Origin: Defluviitaleaceae bacterium
Lineage (GTDB): Bacteria; Bacillota; Clostridia; Lachnospirales; WQUN01
Direction: 5' to 3'
Length of the DNA stretch: 64,000 bases
Assembly (NCBI GenBank): GCA_009777845.1
Contig: WRLD01000012.1
Coordinates: 1-64,000 of the forward strand
The first letter of the stretch is position 1; each line of letters begins with the position of its first letter. The notes below the pieces were generated by a model. That model worked only from the letters and a program-made list of their open reading frames with translations, had not been told where the DNA came from and made no database searches. A program made the translations under genes and the position numbers. Positions 51,798 to 58,876 of the stretch are shown in pieces.

Positions 51798-53333
51798 ATG
51801 AAAATCCACATAAACCAACTAGGCTATAAAGCCAACTCCACCCCCAAAAAAGCCATTATCCCACAATCCACCCCCACCACCTCCCCCCTCACCTTTGAAA
51901 TAATCTGCACAAAAACAAACAAGCCCGTATTCCGCGGAGAGTGCGGCGAGGCCATCTACGACACCGCCTCCGCCTCCATGGTACGAGTCGCGGATTTTTC
52001 CGATTTTAACGAACACGGCGAATTTTTCGTAAGGGCTGGCTCTGACACCTCTTATACGTTTGCGATTAACGACGAGCCGTACAAGGGCTTGCGCGCCGCG
52101 CTTTTGGAGATGTTTAATTACCAAAAATGCGGCGTGGCGATAGATTGCGGCGTTTGGTCGCACCCGCCGTGTCACGACTCACTAGCCACGGTTTACGGCA
52201 CTGACAGAAGGCTGGACGTTTCGGGCGGTTGGCATGACGCTGGCGATTATGGGCGGTATATTGTCCCTGCGGCAAAGGCGGTCGCGGATTTATTATTGGC
52301 GCATGAACTCGCCCCCGACAAAAATTTACTGGAAACGGTCTGGTTTGAAATAGAATGGTTCTTGAAAATGCAATGCAAAAAAACTGGCGGTGTGTATCAC
52401 AAGGTTAGTTGCAGGTCGTTTAACGCAATGCACGAAAAGCCGCACGAGGAAAAGGGCGAGCTGGTTATTTCTCCCATGTCGCTGACAGCTACTGCCAATT
52501 TTGTCGCGACAATGGCTATGGCGGCGCGTTTTTATCCCGAACGCAGGGAGCGGCTGCTTTCCGCCGCGTGGCGCGCGTGGCTTTGGTGCAGAGAAAACAG
52601 CGGTATGCGCGGGTTTGTGAACCCACCGGGAATTTCCACTGGCCCATACGGCGACAAAAACCCCAACGACGAGCTATTCTGGGCGGCTTGCGAATTATTC
52701 GGCGCGACTGGAAGCGAAAAAGTGCATGGTTATGCCAAAAATAGAATATACTTAGGCTTAGGGTGGGCGAACGTAGGCACCTACGGCATAATCGCCTATT
52801 TACGCAACCCGAACGCTTCGTCCGCAATCGCGGCAAAAATGAAAAGCAGGCTATGGCTCGAATGTGAACGAATAATGAAAAATTTCGCGCGCGAACCTTA
52901 CGGAACCTCGCTGAATAACTTCTTTAGGTGGGGTAGCAACCTCGATGTGGCAAACAACGCAATGCACCTATTGCTATACGACCGCCTCGTGGAGCGGCGC
53001 GCCGATTACAGGAACGCCGCCATGGAGCATATGCACTATTTGCTGGGAAGAAACCCGCTGTCGAAAAGCTATATATCGGGCTTCGGCACGGATTCGTTGC
53101 AAAATCCGCACCTGCGAACGACCGTAGCGGCAGGCGCGACATTCCCAGGGCTTGTGACAGGCGGCCCAAACGCAAACGCCATAAGAACAAACGATGCCGC
53201 ATGGAAAAAGCATTGCTTGGGCAAGCCGCCGTCCATGTGCTATGTAGACGATTCGGATAGCTATTCCACCAACGAAATAACCATTTATTGGAATAGCCCC
53301 GTTTACTTTTTGGCTTCGGTTTTGGGTATGTAA
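51798..53333 (+). CDS. Glycoside hydrolase family 9 enzyme, apparently cytoplasmic
   Basis: A 511-residue protein. An N-terminal Ig-like cellulase domain (MKIHINQLGYKANSTPKKAI) is followed by the GH9 catalytic domain. Seen are SGGWHDAGDYGRYIVPA (catalytic Asp, about residue 148), HYLLGRNPLSKSYISGFG and the acid Glu in DSYSTNEITIYWNSP (about residue 493). There is no signal peptide, membrane helix, dockerin or carbohydrate-binding module, so it probably cleaves imported cello-oligosaccharides or related beta-glucans. CAGGAG precedes the ATG. An MscS channel gene follows after 10 nt. Confidence 0.93.
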   Translation: MKIHINQLGYKANSTPKKAIIPQSTPTTSPLTFEIICTKTNKPVFRGECGEAIYDTASASMVRVADFSDFNEHGEFFVRAGSDTSYTFAINDEPYKGLRAALLEMFNYQKCGVAIDCGVWSHPPCHDSLATVYGTDRRLDVSGGWHDAGDYGRYIVPAAKAVADLLLAHELAPDKNLLETVWFEIEWFLKMQCKKTGGVYHKVSCRSFNAMHEKPHEEKGELVISPMSLTATANFVATMAMAARFYPERRERLLSAAWRAWLWCRENSGMRGFVNPPGISTGPYGDKNPNDELFWAACELFGATGSEKVHGYAKNRIYLGLGWANVGTYGIIAYLRNPNASSAIAAKMKSRLWLECERIMKNFAREPYGTSLNNFFRWGSNLDVANNAMHLLLYDRLVERRADYRNAAMEHMHYLLGRNPLSKSYISGFGTDSLQNPHLRTTVAAGATFPGLVTGGPNANAIRTNDAAWKKHCLGKPPSMCYVDDSDSYSTNEITIYWNSPVYFLASVLGM

Positions 53334-53343
53334 GGAGTAGATT

Positions 53344-54171
53344 ATGCTGGAAAACTTATTCCACAGCCCCGATTTTATATGGGAAACAGCTCGATTTATC
53401 GTCAAAATATTCATTACGCTAATTGTCGCAAAGGCATTTGGCTTATTTTGGCAACGTAGCTTTACCTCGCGTACGATTCACGCGAAATTTCTAAAAAATG
53501 TAGCCTCTGCCATTATATGGGTCGTGGGGGTTGCGTTTGCGTTAGGTTCGTTTTCGCGGTTTCAGGACATCGCCACGCCCATTTTCGCAGGCTCGGGAAT
53601 CGCCGCGCTTACCATTGGCCTTGCCGCGCAGGAATCGCTCGGAAATGCGTTTAATGGGCTGTTTATTTCCGTTTTTAAGCCATTTGAAGTAGGCGACAGG
53701 GTACACCTTGTAGGCGCGAACATAACGGGCTTTATCGAGGACATTACACTGCGGCACACGGTTTTGCGGACATTTATGAACAGCCGAATAATTATCCCCA
53801 ACTCCGTGATGAACAAGGAGCTAATCGAAAATTCCAATTTTTGTAACCCTCGCGCCTCGTCCTTTGTGGACGTAATCGTGTCGTACAGCTCCGACATCGC
53901 AAGGGCAAGCGAAATAATCGCCCACGCCATAGGCGAACACCCCGATTTTGTGGACACACGCACACCCGAGCAAATGAAAACCACGCCCAAAGTCCCCGTG
54001 TTTTTGCGCGCGTTGGGAATTTACGGCGCGGAGCTAAGAGCAAGCATGTGGACGGAAACAATAGGCAACAATTTTGCCGCCTGTAGCGGCGCAAGGAAAA
54101 CAATTCTTGCGGAATTTGAACGGCATGGGATTAAGATTGCGGAGTGGGGCGTGAAGCCGCAGATGCCGTAA
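53344..54171 (+). CDS. Small-conductance mechanosensitive channel (MscS family)
   Basis: A 275-residue protein with two or three N-terminal helices. The pore-lining helix region is AGSGIAALTIGLAAQESLGN, followed by the beta domain KPFEVGDRVHLVG, ITLRHTVLRTFMNSRIIIPN and a C-terminal alpha/beta part. It should release solutes on hypo-osmotic shock. AAGGAG precedes the ATG. It ends 5 nt from the convergent regulator gene. Confidence 0.95.
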   Translation: MLENLFHSPDFIWETARFIVKIFITLIVAKAFGLFWQRSFTSRTIHAKFLKNVASAIIWVVGVAFALGSFSRFQDIATPIFAGSGIAALTIGLAAQESLGNAFNGLFISVFKPFEVGDRVHLVGANITGFIEDITLRHTVLRTFMNSRIIIPNSVMNKELIENSNFCNPRASSFVDVIVSYSSDIARASEIIAHAIGEHPDFVDTRTPEQMKTTPKVPVFLRALGIYGAELRASMWTETIGNNFAACSGARKTILAEFERHGIKIAEWGVKPQMP

Positions 54172-54176
54172 GTAGC

Positions 54177-54941
54177 CTACTCCGCAATCCCAATAACCAG
54201 CCCCACAGTACGCAGCCCCTCGGGCTGTGCAATCTGCTTAGGTGCAAACGCCTTATTAAGCGATTCCAGATAAACGCCGTTTTTGTAGTCGCGCCTAAGC
54301 CGTTTGCAATATGCCTCGCCCTCGTACACAAATATGCCTACGTTGTCTGGCTCTACCCTTGGCACGGCTTTGACAAACACAATGTCCTTGTCGCAGATTT
54401 TTGGCTCCATGCTGTCGCCCTCTATTCGTATACAAAAATCCGCGTGTTCGCTGACCTGTGTCGCCATAAAGCTCATTTCCTCGTAGTCGTGGCTTGTGTC
54501 CGACAAATAACTGCCAAGCCCTGCGCTTGTGCGTTGCTCGTAGACCCTTAGCACAATCCATTTATCGTCAATTATGGGCTTTTTTACCGTATCTGGGCGC
54601 GTGTTCAAAAAGCCTACGCGCTCGACCTCTTTTTCCAAAACGAGGTCAATCATTTCCTTGCCGTGAGTGTCTAGCTGACGGTATTTTTTTATGTGCAGGT
54701 TCTCCGCCTCGCTCAAATTGGCTATTTCCTCGGCTTTTTTGCGGTTGTCGCTTACGCCAAGCAAATAGTCAATGCTAACGCCGTAATACCGCGAAAACAA
54801 CTGCAAAACCTCGGAATTAGGCATACGGAAGCCCGATTCATAGTTGGCGTACGTGCTGTAATTTACTGGCAGCTTTGTCACTAGGTCGCGCTTAGACATT
54901 CCGTTTTCCTTGCGTAACGCGCGTAATCGGTCGGCTATCAT
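54177..54941 (-). CDS. XRE helix-turn-helix regulator with S24 peptidase domain
   Basis: A 254-residue LexA/CI-like repressor. The N-terminal helix-turn-helix is at residues 5-60 (LRALRKENGMSKRDLVTKLP). The C-terminal S24 domain has the Ala-Gly cleavage region TSAGLGSYL, nucleophile Ser in IEGDSMEPKI (about residue 178) and general-base Lys in EAYCKRLRR (about residue 213), so RecA-stimulated self-cleavage is possible. AGGAG lies upstream of the ATG. No phage structural or lysis genes are nearby, so it may control stress genes or a small element. The stop of a small upstream frame overlaps its start. Confidence 0.92.
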   Translation of the reverse strand: MIADRLRALRKENGMSKRDLVTKLPVNYSTYANYESGFRMPNSEVLQLFSRYYGVSIDYLLGVSDNRKKAEEIANLSEAENLHIKKYRQLDTHGKEMIDLVLEKEVERVGFLNTRPDTVKKPIIDDKWIVLRVYEQRTSAGLGSYLSDTSHDYEEMSFMATQVSEHADFCIRIEGDSMEPKICDKDIVFVKAVPRVEPDNVGIFVYEGEAYCKRLRRDYKNGVYLESLNKAFAPKQIAQPEGLRTVGLVIGIAE

Positions 54942-55105
54942 GGTGTGGCACTCCTATCTATGCACTTTTTTGTGCCTAACATTGCTCCACGTCTAAATTG
55001 TTCTACATAAAGCGTTTCATTTGCGTTCAGCTCAAATTGGAACGCAGATGTAATTATATCAATATGCTCCTCGCTTTTAAAGTCCCGCATTTCAATTATT
55101 TTCAT
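54938..55105 (-). CDS. Small 55-residue protein coupled to the S24 regulator
   Basis: Too short for easy recognition: MKIIEMRDFKSEEHIDIITS.., ending in KKCIDRSATP. It is charged with no membrane segment. Its TGA stop overlaps the regulator's ATG (ATGA), a typical coupling junction, and the regulator's AGGAG lies inside it. The upstream ribosome binding site for this frame is weak and repeat-derived, so it could be a leader or remnant rather than an independent gene. Confidence 0.4.
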   Translation of the reverse strand: MKIIEMRDFKSEEHIDIITSAFQFELNANETLYVEQFRRGAMLGTKKCIDRSATP

Positions 55106-55109
55106 ACCA

Positions 55110-55503
55110 TTCAATGAATCCGCAGAGAGTAGCCGTCAAATATAGTCATAAATAAAAGCAACGATAATACACAATAAATAAAAGCCCTCTGTGAAAAATG
55201 GAGCGGGGTATTTGTGAAGAATAGAACACGGATTTGCGCGGATTTTGCGGATTGGCTCTTGGGAAAATCCGTGTAAATCTGCGTAAATCCGTTAAATCTG
55301 CGTCTTATTACCTTTAAATCCGCGTAAATCCGACAAATCCACGAAAATTCGCGCTCCATGCCCTTATACGTAACAATCAACAAAGCATGAACATTCCCCT
55401 CATTGTAACGGTTAGTCCCCTATCGGCATAAGATGTTTGGCATAAAGCCATAAAGCCGAGGGCGTTGAAACGACAGCGCCCCCTAGCCATAGGAGGAAAC
55501 AAA
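55110..55503. repeat. Gap with a family A inverted array
   Basis: Family A units occupy 55222-55365 (AACACGGATTTGCGCGG facing several AATCCG units ending CGCGCTCCATGCC). The remainder (55370-55490) has no recognised feature beyond a possible promoter region for the next gene. Confidence 0.7.
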
Positions 55504-57462
55504 ATGAAAACAGGTTTTTTAACGGTAAAAACCATGTCAACGGACGGAAAGCCCATTGCTGGCACAAAAATCACAGTTTTGGGCGGCGATGAGGTACTGT
55601 ACGAGCTAGCTACGGACAAACAAGGAGTAATGGAAAAGGTGGCGCTAGAAGCGCCGTCCAAGGAATTTACGCTAGACATGGACAGCGACGAGTTTCCATA
55701 TTCTGTCTGCAATGTGCGCGCGGAGGCGGCGGGCTACACAACCGTAACCGTACACGACGTGGCTATTTTTGATACAGAAACTAGCATACTGCCCATTTCC
55801 ATGCCCGTCGCCGCTGACGAGCAGAGCCAGAATATTCACGTTCCGCTGCACAATCTTGTTTCCAAGGAGCCGCGCAGAATGGAGGGCGGCACGGCTTCCG
55901 CTACGCACCAAAAGGAGGTCGTAATCCCCGAGCTTATAACCGTTCACCTCGGCCACCCCAACACCAACGCGAAAAAGGTCACCGTTCCATTCCTACAATA
56001 TATAAAAAACTGCGCAAGCCACGAGATTTATCCCACATGGTCGCCCGCCTCGTTGGAGGCAAATATTTATTGCATAATCTCATTCGCGCTTAACCGCATT
56101 TACACTGGCTGGTATCGCAGCCGCGGGCATGATTTTGATGTGACAAACAGCACTCAGTTCGACCAAGCGTATGCGGACGGCGGCCACACCTATGGGGCAA
56201 TCGACCGAATGGTTGATATGATTATTAACAGGTACCTTCGCCGCGAGGGTCATATTGAGCCGCATTTTGCGGAATATTGTGACGGACGGACGGCAGACTG
56301 CCAGGGTCTGAAGCAATGGGAAAGCCTCGCGCTTGCCGAGCAGGGCAAGGACGCGCTGCAAATTCTGCACAATTTTTATCCCAAGGACGTGCAAATCGTG
56401 GAAACAAAGGCACGCACGCGTAGGGCAACGCCGCACAGAGAAGCCGCAAGCCATAAGCCCGCCCCCGAATGTAGCTGCTCGCATGTTCTGCCGTACCCCG
56501 GTTTTCTGATTAGGGTCAACGCGCGCGGCGACTTTGTCGCGCAAATTCAACGGTGCTTAAACGCCGTCAACAATGCGGGCTTGAGGGTAGACGGCATTTT
56601 CGGCCCGCGTACACATGCCGCGGTTATTAGCTTCCAGCGGCAGCATGGGCTTAGTGTGGACGGCATAGTCGGCCCGATTACGTGGGGGCATTTGATGCGG
56701 CTGTGCGGCTGTGGGGTTGTGGGGGCTGAGAATGGGTGTGGTTGTGCTTGTGGGGTTGTGCGTGGGTATGAACAGGGACACGGACACATGCCTGTGAATG
56801 AAGCTGCACATGAACACGCACATGCCCTAGTACACGTACCCGAACATGAAGTCACGCATGGACACACTCATGCCCCTGCACATGAGGTTATGCGTGAACA
56901 CACCCACGTCACACATATGCCTACCCATGAGAATGAAGCCGTACACGTACCCACACATGAAGCCACGCATGGACACACACACGCCCCTGCACACATGCCC
57001 TCACATGAATCCACACACGGACACACTCACGCCCCCCTTCACATGCCCTCACACGAAGCCACGCATGGACACGCACATGAGGCTATGCGTGAACACACCC
57101 ACGTCACACATATGCCTACCCATGAGCATGAAGCCATACACGGACACACACATGAAGCCACGCATGGACACACTCACGTCACACATATGCCCACCCATGA
57201 GCATGAAGCCACACACGGACACACACATGAAACCACCCACGAACACCCACCAAGAATCACCCCCCACCCACTAGAATTTGTGCCTAATTTCCCTATCGTA
57301 AACAACGCAGGGACGGAGTTTACCCAAAAAACCATCGGCAATATCGAGCGTGTAGACGTTGGCACTTTTTACGAGAAAGCCGAACTAACCGAAACAGAAA
57401 AGCACCTAAATTTGCACAACCTGCTTCTGTATCTCTTAGTACGTGAAATGAAAAAGCAGTAG
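55504..57462 (+). CDS. Peptidoglycan-binding SpoIID-like protein with a His-rich repeat region
   Basis: A 652-residue protein with no signal peptide. In order: a carboxypeptidase-regulatory-like N-terminus (TVKTMSTDGKPIAGTKITVL); a SpoIID-like domain (YIKNCASHEIYPTWSPASLE, ISFALNRIYTGWYRSRG, about 175-300); a peptidoglycan-binding domain (IRVNARGDFVAQIQRCLNAV and SFQRQHGLSVDGIVGPITWG, about 335-400); a His-rich repeat region (about 426-585) built from EATHGHTHAP and HVTHMPTHEHE units; and a short C-terminal helix. AGGAGG lies 7 nt before the ATG. Likely acts at the spore or cell wall; the His region should bind Zn, Ni or Cu. Confidence 0.88.
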   Translation: MKTGFLTVKTMSTDGKPIAGTKITVLGGDEVLYELATDKQGVMEKVALEAPSKEFTLDMDSDEFPYSVCNVRAEAAGYTTVTVHDVAIFDTETSILPISMPVAADEQSQNIHVPLHNLVSKEPRRMEGGTASATHQKEVVIPELITVHLGHPNTNAKKVTVPFLQYIKNCASHEIYPTWSPASLEANIYCIISFALNRIYTGWYRSRGHDFDVTNSTQFDQAYADGGHTYGAIDRMVDMIINRYLRREGHIEPHFAEYCDGRTADCQGLKQWESLALAEQGKDALQILHNFYPKDVQIVETKARTRRATPHREAASHKPAPECSCSHVLPYPGFLIRVNARGDFVAQIQRCLNAVNNAGLRVDGIFGPRTHAAVISFQRQHGLSVDGIVGPITWGHLMRLCGCGVVGAENGCGCACGVVRGYEQGHGHMPVNEAAHEHAHALVHVPEHEVTHGHTHAPAHEVMREHTHVTHMPTHENEAVHVPTHEATHGHTHAPAHMPSHESTHGHTHAPLHMPSHEATHGHAHEAMREHTHVTHMPTHEHEAIHGHTHEATHGHTHVTHMPTHEHEATHGHTHETTHEHPPRITPHPLEFVPNFPIVNNAGTEFTQKTIGNIERVDVGTFYEKAELTETEKHLNLHNLLLYLLVREMKKQ

Positions 57463-57541
57463 GAGGCATAGCCCCTTTATCCGATAGCCGTTGATGCTTT
57501 GCGTTTAACGCAAACTATCAGCTTGGTCGGCGTACGGTGTT

Positions 57542-57653
57542 GTAGGGGGCGGATTTATCCGCCCCGAGGTACGCACGTTCGTCAATTCGGAACGGATAAC
57601 GTCCTATCAATTTGGTGTGTGGAAACCTCGGGGCGGATAAATCCGCCCCCTAC
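57542..57653. repeat. Family B variant with GGGGCGG arms
   Basis: 112 bp. Arms read GTAGGGGGCGGATTTATCCG and CGGATAAATCCGCCCCCTAC; the A-to-G change is matched by T-to-C within each palindrome and across arms. Confidence 0.9.
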
Positions 57654-57780
57654 GAAACCTTGCAAATTCCCTTAGCCAGTAGCGTAACAAATGATTTATG
57701 GAACGCGGATTTAACGGATTTTCACGGATTTTTTCAGACGTGTTTTTAAATCCGTGTAATCGTGGTCGGCGCGCGGTGTT

Positions 57781-57808
57781 GTAGGGGGCGGATAAATCCG
57801 CCCCCTAC
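57781..57808. repeat. Solo family B palindrome
   Basis: 28-bp palindrome GTAGGGGGCGG-ATAAAT-CCGCCCCCTAC, consistent with deletion of the core between two arms. Confidence 0.85.
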
Positions 57809-57892
57809 AAAGAACCGTGTGGGTTTTGCCGTTCGTGCATTTGCCGTTCGTGCATTTGCCGTCCGCGCGTTTGCAGTGGGGGGGCAACGCCC

Positions 57893-58249
57893 CTACCTCC
57901 GCAAATACCTAGCTCTATCCAGCGCGTCCTTTATCTCCAACGAGCGGTCGCCTGCAAGGCTCTCTAAGTGATGTACAAGCTCATGGTGAAGCACTTCTTT
58001 TAGCTTCTCGCGGAAAACGCGCGGACTAACACGCCCATAAACCGCCAAAAGCGAGCCGTAATGAATCGTTACATATCTGCCCAAGCCGCGCGGCTGTACG
58101 TGATATTGACCCAAGATATACAAGCCGTCGTCGTCAATAATCGTTTGCTCGGTAAGCGTGTAGCCGCCATTTAAGCCATCGAAAATAGCCTGCGGCAATT
58201 CACAGGCTATTTCGTCTAATACAATTTGTGCTTCTTCAAAGGTTAGCAA
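57893..58249 (-). CDS. Zincin-like metallopeptidase family protein (PF06262 type)
   Basis: A 118-residue protein with the metal-binding motif VLHHELVHHLE (HExxH) and a later Glu in RSLEIKD, the pattern of the small PF06262 family. Catalytic activity in the family is unproven. The TTG start has AAAGGA 8 nt upstream. It is 26 nt downstream of the 58-residue partner of the toxin-like gene on the same strand, so the three may be co-transcribed. The stop codon lies at the edge of a family D-like hairpin. Confidence 0.85.
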   Translation of the reverse strand: MLTFEEAQIVLDEIACELPQAIFDGLNGGYTLTEQTIIDDDGLYILGQYHVQPRGLGRYVTIHYGSLLAVYGRVSPRVFREKLKEVLHHELVHHLESLAGDRSLEIKDALDRARYLRR

Positions 58250-58275
58250 ATTGACCGTCCTTTATCAGACCTGCC

Positions 58276-58452
58276 TTAGAGAGCGTATTCCTCTAGCACA
58301 TGCTGGTTTAGCTCTTGGCTTTGACAGGCTTCGGCAATTTCGCCCGCAATTTTTACTTTAAGCCCTATTTCTTCCCATTCATCTTGGGTTAAACCGAGTT
58401 TAGGCTTTAGACTGCTCCATGTGGTTAGAGATTTTACATACGCGTTATTCAT
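58276..58452 (-). CDS. 58-residue partner of the RelE/HigB-like toxin (candidate antitoxin)
   Basis: A small acidic protein: MNNAYVKSLTTWSSLKPKLG.., then LTQDEWEEIGLKVKIAGEI and a C-terminal helix ending NQHVLEEYAL. Its ATG overlaps the toxin-like gene's stop by 8 nt (ATGAATAA). No XRE helix-turn-helix is apparent, although HigB-type toxins usually pair with XRE-domain HigA. It may be a shortened or different antitoxin lacking DNA binding. Confidence 0.6.
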   Translation of the reverse strand: MNNAYVKSLTTWSSLKPKLGLTQDEWEEIGLKVKIAGEIAEACQSQELNQHVLEEYAL

Positions 58453-58813
58453 TCAACTCACTCCTTGAAAGAAAATCCCTTTGATTCCTTTTTGCCTGTT
58501 CAATTTCTTTTGCAGGGGTTTTATTTGTCTTTTTAATGAAATGGTGAAGCAAAACCACCTTACCCTTTTGCCAGTGAAAAAAGAAAATCCTGTCATTTAT
58601 TGGTCGCAGCTCCCAAATATCCCCATCTATGTGCTTAACATACGGCTCTCCTATTTTCGCCCCATGTTCCTCTAAGATATTAAAATATTGGGCAATCTTC
58701 TTTAGCTTTACGCGCTCATTTTTGATTGCTTGTGCGTTTTTGCTAAGTTTTATAATATATTCCTCTATGGGGCTTACACCCTTGCTGTCGCGGTAAAATA
58801 TCAATTCAAACAA
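58445..58813 (-). CDS. RelE/HigB-like toxin (Gp49/DUF891 family)
   Basis: A 122-residue protein. FELIFYRDSKGVSPIEEYI at the N-terminus and HIDGDIWELRPINDRIFFFH in the middle, then VVLLHHFIKKTNKTP with the usual basic end (EIEQAKRNQRDFL), match phage Gp49-like/HigB mRNA interferases that cut ribosome-bound mRNA. TTG start with GGGGGA about 9 nt upstream. Toxin-first order and an 8-nt overlap with the partner gene follow the HigBA layout. Confidence 0.85.
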   Translation of the reverse strand: MFELIFYRDSKGVSPIEEYIIKLSKNAQAIKNERVKLKKIAQYFNILEEHGAKIGEPYVKHIDGDIWELRPINDRIFFFHWQKGKVVLLHHFIKKTNKTPAKEIEQAKRNQRDFLSRSELNE

Positions 58814-58876
58814 AATAAATTATCCCCCATTTCATAAGTATTATAGCTTGTTAGTTATAATACCGCAACGCCGTCC

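Larger units (their letters stand above)
57463..57892. repeat. Repeat-filled gap: families B, A, B solo arm
   Basis: A family B element (57542-57653), a family A half-array (57695-57735), a solo B palindrome (57781-57808) and a D-like GGGGC-AAC-GCCCC hairpin (57880-57892) touching the next gene's stop. The phrase TTTGCCGTTCGTGCA is repeated twice and varied once at 57827-57870. Confidence 0.8.

Noticed and set aside
54177-54941. Prophage repressor region
   Set aside because: No integrase, replication or structural phage genes occur within reach; the XRE/S24 protein alone does not indicate a prophage.
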